Positions 9,447-19,332 of a DNA stretch of 64,000 nt are shown in pieces; the stretch's first letter is position 1, and the number at the start of each line of letters is the position of its first letter. The notes below the pieces were generated by a model that was given only the letters and a program-made list of their open reading frames with translations, ran no database searches and was not told the DNA's origin. This DNA comes from Eupeodes corollae. Lineage: Eukaryota; Arthropoda; Insecta; Diptera; Syrphidae. The translations under genes were made by a program, and so were the position numbers. Location of the stretch: assembly GCF_945859685.1 (NCBI RefSeq), contig NC_079147.1, positions 48,428,177 through 48,492,176 of the forward strand, written 5' to 3'.

Positions 9447-10675
9447 TAGGTAGGTAGGTAGAAATGGCGATCTCAAGGCAACCTAGCTTGAGATCCAATT
9501 AGCGCTGTAGTTCGCCGTTTTAATACCAAAAACTCGTTTGACCTTTGATTGAAATGAATAGATTTATAGCGATTATGTTAGAGCCATTTTGTCGCATTGA
9601 GAAAAAAGATTAGGTCTCTAATCTTTGTCTCAGATAGCTCATGAAGTTCGTGAAAGAATGCTTTTCCAAAGTATTTCATTCTAATGTTTGCCAAAGCAGG
9701 ACATTTGCAGAGGAAATGTATCGTTTCACTTTCTCTTTGGTCACTACAACTACGGCAAAAGGCGTTGTAGGAGATACCCAACTTCTCTGCATAAACTCCT
9801 TTAGGCCAATGTCCGGTACAAACAGCAACAATCCTGGCTATGTCTTGCCTTGGCCTGCATAGAAGATCGTTTGTACGGGTTTTGTTATAGGTGGGCCATA
9901 TCTTCCTAGATATAATGCAGTTGGGTAAATTGCTCCACCTTCGGTTTGATTCAGTTTGGTAGATAGAAAAGATTTTACCCTTCATAGCAACAAGAGGAAT
10001 GTTAACCATTTCCGCAAGTGAGCTATGAAAGGCCGATCCTTGCCTGGCTAACTCGTCAGCCCGCTCATTTCCCACGATACCACTATGGACCGGAACCCAG
10101 ATCAGGGTGACACCGAGGTTAATATTCAGGTTTGCAAGCTCATCGCGACATTGCTGGACCAATTTAGATGAGGATATGGCCGAGTTAATCGCTTTGACAG
10201 CTGCCTGACTGTCTGTAAAGATAGCCACATTTCGGTATTGGTTTGGGTTTTGTTTAAGTATCTTACATGCCTCCCTCATTGCCAGCAGTTCAGCCTGAAA
10301 AACGCTAGCAATGTCAGGAAACCTAAAGGATTTGGATACATTTAGGGACTCAGAAAAGATCCCAGAACCAACTCCGCACTCCATCTTTGAGCCGTCAGTA
10401 AAGATGGTTGTGTCGAAACCTATGGACACGATGTCGTCCTCCCAATCTTCTCTGGATGAGAAAATAACCTTAAAACCTTTACTAAGGCTCAAAGTAGGAG
10501 TGCAGTAGTCAGTGTCTACCGAGATAATATCTGAGATCTGAATCAATTTCGTTGTGTTGCAGTGACCATAAGGTTTTGACAACCAGCTGTTTGATTTCTT
10601 CAGCCTAATAGCGCTGCAGGAAACTATGTATTTAATAAAAACAGTTGTCAGCTCTTGTTGGTTGTTTAACAAGGT
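9447..10675 (-). mobile_element. 5'-truncated RNase H-encoding non-LTR retrotransposon, copy 1
   Basis: Minus-strand element whose 3' end terminates in about four TAGG units (9447-9461; CCTA units on its own strand), following a short 3' UTR shared with copy 2 at 23513-24575. Short tandem repeats instead of poly(A) at the 3' end, and a C-terminal RNase H domain, fit I-superfamily/LOA-like elements. The RT domain is missing: homology begins just upstream of RNase H at about 10672 and abuts a BEL/Pao relic. Confidence 0.8.
9578..10672 (-). CDS. RNase H domain and C-terminus of a non-LTR retrotransposon polyprotein (5'-truncated)
   Basis: Open for 364 codons. The RNase HI catalytic set is visible: TIFTDGSKM (D), SVFQAELLAMREA (E), VAIFTDSQAAVKAI (D) and GIVGNERADELARQGSAF (final D). 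The usual WVPGHSG is WVPVHSG here. The C-terminal part carries a zinc-finger-like stretch (CRSCSDQRESETIHFLCKCPAL, i.e. C-x2-C-x8-H-x3/4-C), common in LOA/I/R1-type elements. The domain would degrade the RNA strand of the cDNA hybrid. The annotated Met is arbitrary: the true protein start lay far upstream in the missing RT part. The lack of internal stops suggests a young copy. LOA-like clade assignment is an inference. Confidence 0.85.
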   Translation of the reverse strand: MLNNQQELTTVFIKYIVSCSAIRLKKSNSWLSKPYGHCNTTKLIQISDIISVDTDYCTPTLSLSKGFKVIFSSREDWEDDIVSIGFDTTIFTDGSKMECGVGSGIFSESLNVSKSFRFPDIASVFQAELLAMREACKILKQNPNQYRNVAIFTDSQAAVKAINSAISSSKLVQQCRDELANLNINLGVTLIWVPVHSGIVGNERADELARQGSAFHSSLAEMVNIPLVAMKGKIFSIYQTESNRRWSNLPNCIISRKIWPTYNKTRTNDLLCRPRQDIARIVAVCTGHWPKGVYAEKLGISYNAFCRSCSDQRESETIHFLCKCPALANIRMKYFGKAFFHELHELSETKIRDLIFFLNATKWL

Positions 10676-11915
10676 TTATAGAGACCTTGCTGCAGATTCT
10701 GAAATGAAAGTTCCTTCTGGGCCTGGATCTTTGTATGTGCAAGAGTGAGTGATGTTTTTGGTTACAGAAGCACAGCTTGTTGTTTTTGGGCCGCATCCAT
10801 GCCCAAGAAGATTTGACACCTCGTCAAAGAATGTTGTCCTTGGCGGCATACTTGACATTGGTATTGCTGTACAGCCTTGAACGGTTTAAACGACTGTTTT
10901 TGTTGCGTTTTTGCATGAAATGCCTTAGCTGTAGGTTGCGGTTTTATAACTGGCTTTGGCTCTGTGGTTGAATAACTCTGCTCTACAATGGATTCTAGTG
11001 TCCGAAAACGGGCCTTTAAAAAAGTAGTAAACTCAGAAAAAGTCGGGAGACATCTTTCATTACCGAGCATTTCTTTCCATAATTGTTGGGTTCTAGAGGG
11101 TAATTTTTGAAACATAATATAAATTAACATTAAAACCCAATGTTCTTCTGGCAATTCTAAATTTTTTATTCCATGAAAAACTTCGGTTGTTGTGTCCAAC
11201 AAACTTTTCAGATTCTCTGACGACTCCTTATTTTGAGCAGTTTAACTGAAAAGAAGCTTTAAATACGGATTGACCAATACTCTCTTGTGGTCGTACCTTT
11301 CAATAAGTAACTCCCATGCCTTTTCATAGTTCCCGATGCTCAAGTCTAAATGATGCAACAAACGTTTGGCATCTCCAGTTAAACTCTCCTTCAAAACATG
11401 CATTTTTTGAATCCCTGGGTTATTATGCACCAAAGAAATAAAAATGTCATGGTATGACCGCCATTTTGTGTAAGCCCCCAAAATGTTGGAGGTTTTATGG
11501 GAGGAAGCTTAAGCAAATTTGATGGTGTTGCATGTGATGCCGGTGGAAGTGTAGGAGCGGTTGCCAGAGTAGGTGTATGAGAAGTAGTTGGAGTGACACG
11601 ATCTAACGCATTCAGCAATTGGCACCTATATTCCAGATAATTGTCGTTTATCTGATCAAACACGGATTTCATCTCTTCCTTTTTCAAACCCTCTACCCGC
11701 TTCCCCTCACTAACGATTTCCTCGTAATATCTTTTAGCAGTATTTAAATGGCCCTCTAAAAAAAAACGAGTTTTTAAGTAATTACTTGTTCTGCGACCTT
11801 GCCCCGTTTTCTTAAAATTTGTATAATCGCGTTCTAATTGCGATAAGCCTGCTTCTAAAGCTCCCCCAACGACAGTTGAATTTTTGTTTATAAAATGTAA
11901 TAAAAAAAGAACCAA
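10676..11915 (-). pseudogene. BEL/Pao retrotransposon gag with start of protease, frameshifted
   Basis: Minus strand, in order: an N-terminal coiled region (LEAGLSQLERDYTNFKKTGQ, DQINDNYLEYRCQLLNALDR) followed by a proline/threonine linker and LPPIKPPTFWG; then WRSYHDIFISLVHNNPGIQKM, LKESLTGDAKRLLHHLDLS, YEKAWELLIERYDHKRVLVN, the gag domain typical of BEL/Pao; then LPSRTQQLWKEMLG and a CX2CX4HX4C zinc knuckle (CQVCRQGQHSLTRC); finally KDPGPEGTFISESAARSL, corresponding to the aspartic protease region with the usual DSG changed to DPG. At least two frameshifts (near 11230 and 11470) and one near the knuckle. Protease onward, RT, integrase and 3' LTR are absent, replaced by the RNase H-type element at 10675. 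Confidence 0.85.
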
Positions 11916-12341
11916 ACAAAAAATACTTTAAAAAAATGAGGACTTACTTTGTATGCCTTTGTTGGTGTAGTGTTGTGTGGAGTTTGATTGCACGTCGCTG
12001 GAGCCCGATAAGCACAGCACCAAAACGTTTTTAGTTAATTAATTGTTTAATTGTTTTTTCAACAAAAAGTATTTTATTTTATATTTATTAAAGAGTTTAT
12101 TTAAAAAAAAAAACTGTTTATTAATATATGAAATTTATTATATTATATATGTCTATATGTACATATATTTGTACTTGAAGTGACTTTCAACTGCACTTGA
12201 ATTCACACACTATTGTTTTTGTAATGGCTCGAAGGATCAATTTTCTTGACTTTGCCTTTATTTTATTGTGGTTGAAGCTAGAGGCTATGAAACACTATAA
12301 GCAAAGCCTATATCACCAGCGAAGCAATTACACAGGGATTG
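11916..12341 (-). other. probable leader and possible 5' LTR of the BEL/Pao relic
   Basis: This stretch lies upstream (minus strand) of the gag start and just before a mariner end at 12342. Its position suits a 5' LTR plus leader, but no second LTR is in the window for comparison and the primer-binding site is not obvious. Assignment is by position only. It includes an AT-only patch at about 12050-12180. Confidence 0.3.
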
Positions 12342-12443
12342 CCATTTTGCGGTTTCAAAAGTAAACGTCAATATTAAATAAAACACATATATAATATTTT
12401 TTTAATGATATTTCTTATTTATTACAAAGTTTAAAAGTTGACA

Positions 12444-12885
12444 TTATTTGTAAATTACTATATCAGTTAAATGACTACCACGGGAATTGTTGAAAGCAGC
12501 AATTCTTTTGAGGTAAATATCGAAAACTTTTTGACACTTATTGGGCGGTATCTCAGCCATAACTTGAAGAATGTTGATTTGTAAGTGCTTAAGAGTTAAA
12601 GGTTTATCTCCATTAACAGAAATTACGGGGCCAGGAAAAGTATCTTGTAATAAAGCTATACTCGCTCGAGATGTGTGGCATGTGGCACCGACCGTCTTCT
12701 TGAAACCACATTTTCTCCAAGTCGTATTCTTCAATAGCAGGCAAAATTCGCGACCATAATTCTCGGAATACACGGAGACAGTCGTTCCATCGTAATTTTT
12801 CTGAGAAATACGGTCGAATCACTCCTCCGGACCAAAGAGCGCACCAAAGTGAGCTGGACTTTATATGGATGTAGTTGTAGATCCA
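12444..12885 (-). pseudogene. mariner transposase fragment with internal deletion
   Basis: Minus-strand pieces: SSLWCALWSGGVIRPYFSEK, RELWSRILPAIEEYDLEKMW, DGRCHM/GATCHTSRASIALLQDTF (around the second catalytic D), PGPVISVNGD and then directly KPLTLKHLQINILQVMAEIP. The segment that normally carries WPPRSCDLTPLDFFLW and the third catalytic residue is missing between NGD and KPLT, so the enzyme cannot be active. The C-terminal NSRGSHLTDIVIYK is present. Frameshifts near 12670-12730. Confidence 0.85.
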
Positions 12886-13369
12886 GATGTTCAAATGGTA
12901 GACATGTGCATTCAAGAGGACACAAGCGTCCACAGGGTTTTCTCAAAACCAACCTCTGTCTATAAACTCCTACTCTCACCTTCCCTTGGTGAACATCGGA
13001 TGCCTAGTACCTCAACTGGAGATTGGGTTCCAACCCCAGTGAAAAATTATTGAGGGCAGCAAACGAGACAGGGGGGAGAGGTGTTTCCACTAAAGCACCT
13101 CTCCTTATTCAGACGACAGATGACGAATTCTCGAGATGGAATTAACGGTGGCGTCTTATACAGTTCCAATAAGGTTGAACTACTTAGTGAACACCTTATA
13201 GGGCTTCTTCGACTTATTCAGAGCCCAGGCCTATAAGGAGCGGTTTTATCCGACTCCCCATCCTTAGAGTTATACTTAGGATCTGGCCCTCCATGTTGGG
13301 GGTTGTGCCGTCGGGGTGACTTCCTGGCCACGTAAAAGCTTTCATCGTTGCGAAGCACCAACAAGCCTC

Positions 13370-14227
13370 GGATACGGACGGATTTACTGTTGACAACATA
13401 CGCAAACGAATTAAAGACAACGCGGATTTGCACGTTGAATGCTAGGTCCCTTAACAGACCACGTGCGGGCGAAGAATTAGCTCAAGCCCTAGACCTCTAT
13501 AAAGTGGACATCACCGCTATCCAGGAAATACGATCGGATGGGCCGGGAAAAAAGAAAATGAAAAACTGCGATATTTACTATGGTGACTGCTACTACGAAA
13601 ACAAACAGCGTTTATTTGGGTTCAGCTTTATCATTCAAACCACACTTAGGCAAGAAGTCTTGAGCTATAGGTCAACGCCTCATGACCATACGCATCAAGG
13701 CTAAATTCGGCTACTTTAGCCTGATATGCGCGCACTCCACCACAGAAGAAAAAGACGACAACACCAAAGATATGTTCTTCGACCTCTTAGACAAAACACA
13801 TGAGCAGTGTCCTAGCTACGCTATTAAAATAGACCTGGGCGATTTTAATGCCAAGCTAGGAAGGGAAGAAATCTTTGGAGGAATAATCGGGAAGAACAGC
13901 CTGCACGACAACACTTCCGACAACGGATTCAGGCTCATAGATTTTGCTGCGGGGCGAAATCCCATGGTAGCCAGTACGCGTTTTCCACACCCCAACATCC
14001 ACAAAGGAACTTGGAGTTCTCTAAATCAATCTACCGTCAATCAGATTGACCATATTGTTATCGACGACAGACACGCTTCCAGAATCATGGGTGTCCGAAC
14101 TTTCCGTGGAGCTTACATCGACTCAGACCACTACCTCGTTGTAGCTAAGGTATTACTTCGGGTTTCCAGACCCAAAGCAAAACAGGGAGGTGCTGGGAGA
14201 AGGCACAACGACGAACGGCTACAATAG
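13370..14227 (+). pseudogene. RTE endonuclease (APE-type) domain, frameshifted
   Basis: ICTLNARSLNRP, then YKVDITAIQEIRSDGPG (catalytic E region), a frame change at about 13690 into TIRIKAKFGYFSLICAHSTTEEKDDN, IDLGDFNAKLGREEIFG (GDFN), GFRLIDFAAGRNPMVASTRFPH, NQIDHIVIDDRHASRI and RTFRGAYIDSDHYLVVAKV (SDH). All APE catalytic motifs are recognisable. This domain is the one often mis-annotated in animal genomes as craniofacial development protein 2-like, because a ruminant gene captured a related RTE endonuclease. Confidence 0.9.
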
Positions 14228-15710
14228 CCAGAGAGCGCCAAATCCTATTCCGACCGAAACACAATGTATCGAAAACCAGTGGCAACATTGCTTAGATGCC
14301 GCCTCTGATGTGCTGGGTTTCAAACAGCCACCAACAAGGAACCCCTGGTTTGATGAGAAGTGTTGCCAGGCAAATGCTGCCAAACAACAGGCATGCAAAG
14401 TGGCGCTGCATATAAGGACGAGAGCTGCTCATGAGCTCTATGAGCAGAAGAGGCGAGAGGAACGCCGACTTCTCAGAAGGAAAAAGATAGGGCATGGTCG
14501 AAGATGTTGAGAGGTTTAAAAGCAGGAATGAAGTTCGAAAGTTTTATGAACAGGTGAAACAAAATTCACAGCTACATAAACCTAGAGCCGAAGGCTGCAA
14601 AGACGAAAGTGGAAACATCATATTGGAACCCCAGTCAATGCTGAGGATATGGAAGGACCACTTCTGCAGACTGTATAACGGCGACGACGAACTGAATTAC
14701 AGGCAGGATAATCCATTCAACATAGACGACGACAGCCAACAATCCCGTCCTCCCGACTTAGACGAACTTAAGATTGCCATATCTAAGCTGAAGTCCTATA
14801 AAGCCACTGGAGCGGATGGCTTGAATGCCGAGCTCTTTAAAGCAGATGGAGATAAGTTGGTTAGGAGCATGCACCAACTTATCTGTAAGATATGGTCCTA
14901 TGAATGGAACTTCAGTATTGTTTGCCCGATCTTGAAAAAGGAGACCCTCTAAACTGCACCAACTATAGAGGAATCAGTCTACTTATCATCGCCTATAAAA
15001 TCTTCTCTGCCGTGATATGTGAACGTCTAAAGCCCATCGTCAACAACCTGATAGGTCCTTATCAATGTGGTTTTAGACCAGGAAAGTCCACAGTTGATCA
15101 ATTATTCATATTAGGGCAAATCCTGGAAAAAACCCAAGAACACCAAATCGACACCCACCATCTTTTCATCGATTTCAAGGCCGCATATGACAGCATGTAC
15201 AGGGACGAGCTGTATGGAGCCATGTCTAGTTTTGCATCCCTGCTGCTCCATAAAGGCTGAAAACAACTCAACAGAACCTTTCGATGTCAAAAAAGGTTTT
15301 GGGCGAGGTAATGCGCTGTCATGCGATTGCTTCCACATCGTATCTGAAAGAGTAGTGCAGAGCTCCAACGTCAACACTAGAGGCACTATATCTTTCAAAA
15401 GTCTGTCCACTTACTAGCTTATGCTGATGACATTGACGTAATGGGGAGAAATCAGCGTGATGTCAATGTGACTTTTGTGAGTATTGAGGCAGAGGCGGCA
15501 AGAATGGTTTTAACGGTTAATGACGGCAAAACAAAGTACATGCTGTCGTCAAGGAAGGACATACAACACCGACGTCTTGGTCAAAACGTCACCATCGACA
15601 GACGTAACTTTGAGGTAGTCAAGGACGCAGCTAGGGACCGAGCTAGATGGAGAAGTTTGTTGGGTGAGGCCCTAGTTCACACAGGACTGGTGCGCCACCT
15701 TAAGTAAGTA
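14228..15710 (+). pseudogene. RTE reverse transcriptase, multiple frameshifts and C-terminal deletion
   Basis: Linker (QQPPTRNPWFDEKCCQANAA, RTRAAHELYEQKRREERRLL), then RT motifs across at least four frames: SKLKSYKATGADGLNAELFK, NYRGISLLIIAYKIFSAVIC, GPYQCGFRPGKSTVDQLF, THHLFIDFKAAYDSMYRDEL, NALSCDCFHIV, NTRGTISFKS, AYADDIDVMGR at about 15418 (catalytic YADD present) and VNDGKTKYMLSSRKD. After NFEVVKD the frame jumps to the last ~25 residues (RDRARWRSLLGEALVHTGL). The thumb and C-terminal region are deleted. Confidence 0.9.
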
Positions 15711-15815
15711 AGGTGTAGATCCAAATGCAAAATACGCCATAATGTGAAGTGAGACAGACCTAATTCCTAAAAACGACTATTAATTGGCACATTCGGATCT
15801 TTCAAACAGAATCAA

Positions 15816-18317
15816 ACCTTTCAAAATATGTAAATTAAGCATTTTTCATGTTATAATTCTAGCATAAACCACTTTAAAGCAAGATAAATCGCCGCCATTT
15901 AAAATACGGTTGTCAACTAAAAGTTCTTTTCCTCTGAAAAATAAACGGGACATTGTTTCTCTAAATAAATATTTTATCAATTGCTAAATACAATTTTGAT
16001 TTTACATCATTAAACTCACAACATTTGAGTTATATGCCAACATTGATATCCGCTACAAAACCATCACTCTTCCAACTTCACTTCATTTAGAAGGCTTTTC
16101 GATGTTGGAACTTATAGTTTTTCGTAGTATCAATAACCTAATCATTTTCATTCAATTCAGCAATAATTTGAAAAAAAAGAAAAACAAAATTGGCGCGTGT
16201 CCTATTTTCAGAATGAAGACTTTTTTCAGACTTAAATTTTTAATAAAATTGCGTGCTGTGACCTTATAAATTATTCCTCGCCGTTTATGCGGAATTTAAA
16301 AATGAAATATTAATGATAATTGTAATAATACAAGAATTTCGACATCAAAATGCTAATCGTTAATGATTTGAGGTATACAAAAAGTGTCAACCCTGTATCA
16401 TCACAATATAATAAGATTTCCTAAAGCTATATTAATTAGTTTCAATCAAGTTGAGCCTCAGAACATTCAAAAAGAAAAAATGGAAGACACATTCATAAAT
16501 GACGCACGTACTATATTTAATACCAAAATTCCAATAAAACCCTTTTTTAAGATATAAGCGTTCATGTGTCTTATCACTTCATAATGGTTTTTGGTTGGTA
16601 TGTCGACTTACTCGTATTATACTCGAAACAAGGCGACACGATGAGATGACTGTGACACATTAAACTTGTAATCCTTTTTGTAATCCTTATCAAGAGGCTG
16701 CTAAGCGACAAAAAAAGTTTATTGTAACCACGTCGCTCGCAAGTTCAACAAAATTTAATCCCCTTTTCAAACGACATGTTTTTAGCGGCGACGGCGGCGG
16801 CGACATGAAGCGTGGTGGGGGACTTCCCGTCATCGTTAGTCGTCTGGGGCATAGGTCTCGCGTTCTCGATATCTCTAACACCGCTGCCTTAAGAATCAAC
16901 ACGCGACAGCCAAGCTAACAACCGATATTCATATTGTTCATTTAATTTAGAGCTTTTAGTTTCCTTTTACGAGACAGAGCTAAATCTACTTAGTCGTATT
17001 TTCCCAATAAAGACTCTTTGAATATCCCTTGAATATAATTTTGCCTCAAAATTAATATGCTTCAGGCTCTGGAACCTGGGACCTGGGTCTGGAAAGGCTT
17101 CAGCAAGAGGGCAAAGGCGAAGCGCTAGTGATGTTCTACTTCGGGTTGGAGCTCGTCGACGTCTCTCGTCTCAATATGCAAAGTTTCTTAATCAACTTTA
17201 GAACACCATTTTAGTAGTCGATGCGATAGTGGAGTGGGGAAGGTTATGAAGATTGTTAAGATGTTAGCAAGAAGCATGCGAAATTGTCATTTTGGCATAG
17301 GTTCTACACAAAATTTAACGCGGCGCACCGTGTGCGACATACTTTCCTCAAACGTGACATGTTCCCAATCCGAGCAACTTCTTGTTTAGCTGTCTCTTTT
17401 TTGGTACCTACGCAGTGCATAAGACGACATGAGTTGCTTTGGGAAGGATTCTCTAACTCTCTTTTCGGATATCATACTCAGGCCCTAACCCGACACGATG
17501 ACGATGGAGACAACAATAGCGGCGGAGTCGTTGGGAATTTATTTTGTCTTGAAATAAAGCCAACTTTTCATTACAAAAAACGAAGAAGGAGATAAGCTCT
17601 AAGAGTGTTTGACGTGCATGTAGATTTCATAAACTCCTTTTGAGAATAAGGCAACGAATCTAATTAAAAATGTTTTGAGGTAATTAATCGGGTTAGAGAG
17701 TGAAAAAGTCCTTAAGGGTTTTCGCTTTCCTTGAACCCAAACCATCAGGTTTTAAAAAATACATCAAGAACAAATAATACGATTGGTTCTTCTGAATATA
17801 TGCATAGATAACCTACACGGCGGCGGCGCGGTGCGGCGGTGGCTGCGGCGGCTTGGGTGTGTTTCGTTTGGAAAGATTTTAAAACAATTTTAGAATTTTA
17901 TTTTGTGTATCTTTTAATAGATATGGTTTATGTCTAAAGAACCCCCAACAGTTTTTTTCTTTGCAAGTAATAAGTGGATATAGGTTTTAGACAGACTTTT
18001 TGGGGGAATTTTTGTTCCTCTGAGAGTTGCCAATCTCTTGAGAAAGTCGCTTATCTCACGCAGTGGTGTAAAATTCAAATTGTCGAAATTTAGACAGATT
18101 TTATTGGAGCTTTGGGATAAAGTTATCTGCTATCTTTATCGTTATATAGTAACATAAATGTGAGCATCATGCATTCCTGAACGTAAATCGTTTATTGGAT
18201 ATTTTTTGAACTTTAATAAATGACGTAATATTGGAAACAACTTATTTTTAAAGGCTAAGTAATTTTCTAATACAAAAATTATCTATTTGCTAACGTATTA
18301 AAATTAGTCTGAGTCGA
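15816..18317. other. long spacer with GC-richer patches, no gene recognised
   Basis: Mostly AT-rich. Two GC-rich patches stand out: about 16785-16865 (GCGGCGACGGCGGCGGCGAC) and about 17817-17862 (CGG/GGC-rich triplets). The ORFs 16690-16902 (minus) and 17284-17595 (plus) cover GC-richer sequence but have no recognisable domain. Not matched by eye to any repeat in the window, so this may be native single-copy DNA. Confidence 0.5.
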
Positions 18318-18600
18318 TTAAGGTGGCCAATCGACCGGTCCCTAACGTAAATTTAAATGTTCACCGAACTCGCCTCTCAAAAAGTCCATTTTTGAGCGTG
18401 TTGTTAAGCATGTGGCATAGTTTTGTTGAAACCACATGCCATGCAAGTCAAGCTCTTGCATTTTGGGAAAAAAAAAGTATACGCATCATCTTTGAAGAAG
18501 TACGGTGCAATGGTGCCACCAGTCCATAAACCGCACCTTTTCTATAAACTGACTGGATGCATTGGTAGCTCTTGAAATGCTTTTGGCTGATATTTACTCT
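18318..18600 (-). pseudogene. mariner transposase scrap (minus strand)
   Basis: Minus-strand pieces LQELPMHP-like, GGTIAPYFFKDD, MQELDLHGMWFQQN(Y)ATC, MDFLRGEFGEHLNLR and GPVDWPP, corresponding to the middle of the transposase at 7563-8649, in order. The catalytic QQDG is altered to QQNY. Frameshifted and truncated on both sides. Confidence 0.75.
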
Positions 18601-18870
18601 AAAATGAAACAAATCCACTCGAGATTCACGAGGTGCCAATGTATCCAAATAAAGTTACTGTTCGATGTGAATTTTGGGCTGGAGGCGTCATGGGTTTGTA
18701 CTTCATCGAAAATTATGCCCGGCCATCACCGTCATCGGCGATCGCAATAGGTCGATGATAGCAACTTCTTGTGGCTTGAGTTGAATAATATTGACACTGA
18801 AAACATAATATGGTTTCAATAGTATAGTGCTACGTACCACACAGCTCAGGACATAATTGATATTCTACCA
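18601..18870 (+). pseudogene. mariner transposase scrap (plus strand), inverted to its neighbour
   Basis: Plus-strand pieces: NVSK/YPNKVTVRCEFWAGGVMG, YFIENYA, IGDRNRSM-like, ELNNIDTENI, WFQ, SATYHTAQDIIDIL, i.e. the central transposase region again but in the opposite orientation to 18318-18600. Probably a second, related element broken at the junction near 18600. Confidence 0.7.
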
Positions 18871-18887
18871 TTTTGTAAACTGTCAAC

Positions 18888-19104
18888 TGACATATTACCT
18901 TCCCATAGGAAGTTATTGTAATGGATCCGATTCGTCAAATTGAAAATTTTGACATTTCTCGACGTTTCAAAATCAGTAGAATAGAAATAAAAGATTTTTA
19001 GAAATATGTCTGTGCGTGCGTGTGTACGTACGTTCGCGACGTTTTTTTCGTCGTCCATAGTTTAAAAACCAGAAGAGATATCGACTTCAAATAAATTTTG
19101 TAAT
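18888..19104 (-). repeat. FBL repeat, right-terminal part, copy a
   Basis: Starts CCTTCCCATAGGAAGTTATTG and runs through the GTACGT-rich tract and CGTCGTCCATAG to TTCAAATAAATTTTGT, i.e. the right ~215 bases of FBL in minus orientation. It has fewer GTACGGAC units than other copies. Confidence 0.88.
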
Positions 19105-19332
19105 GCATTTGGTCGATGCGCAAAAAATGAAAAAGACTTGATTAAATTCTCAATTGTTTATTATTACTTAATTATAGGAGTCGGTGTTGCCTCACTGGAT
19201 GCAGATGGTTGAATGCTGTTCTCGAACTTTCTGTACAGTTTCTACAGGCAGCTTCTATCGAGTCTCGAGACTCGAGTTTTGGTGTAATTTCGATGAATAA
19301 CTGCGTTGTTATATCCGCCACATTTGTACATA

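Larger units (their letters stand above)
12886..15713 (+). mobile_element. RTE-clade non-LTR retrotransposon, copy A (with target duplication)
   Basis: Bounded by a 10-base direct repeat TGTAGATCCA at 12876-12885 and 15714-15723, inside a mariner relic. The 3' end reads GCGCCACCTTAAGTAAGTAAGG: a very short 3' UTR ending in TAAG units, as in RTE elements. A ~500-base 5' leader (12886 to about 13370) precedes the endonuclease. Compared with copy B (21292-22886) it lacks about 520 bases between GTCAAGGAC (15627) and CAGCTAGGGACC, corresponding to 22270-22792, so most of the post-RT C-terminal region is deleted. Numerous frameshifts make it inactive. Confidence 0.9.
12342..15815 (-). mobile_element. 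Mariner relic split by an RTE retrotransposon
   Basis: The left end starts CCATTTTGCGGTTTCAAAA (12342), matching the inverted terminus of a related copy whose outer end is at 61113 (CCATTTTGTGGTTTCAAAA read inward). Transposase sequence on the minus strand runs from 12444 to 12885, stops at an RTE insertion, and resumes at 15714 with sequence matching 60660-60755 of the related copy (ATCCAAAT, ACGCCATAAT, CACATTCGGATC-like). Beyond about 15815 homology is lost, so the right end is decayed or deleted. Confidence 0.82.

Noticed and set aside
11916..12341. Definite 5' LTR of the BEL/Pao relic
   Set aside because: No second LTR is available and neither TG...CA ends nor a primer-binding site could be placed with confidence.
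13424..14227. Host gene craniofacial development protein 2-like
   Set aside because: This common automatic label derives from an RTE endonuclease captured in ruminants; here it is followed by an RT, a TAAG tail and a target duplication.
17284..17595. 103-codon ORF in a GC-richer patch as a host gene
   Set aside because: No recognisable domain, no upstream signal, and it ends in a KKRRRR run from an AAGAAGGAGA tract; left as unassigned spacer.
18846..19058. ORFs with VRTYGRTNVRTHARTDIFLK-type peptides recurring at 29165, 32185, 39580 and 45505
   Set aside because: They are translations of the GTACGGAC tract in FBL, appear on either strand, and shift frame between copies; a repeat, not a conserved protein.
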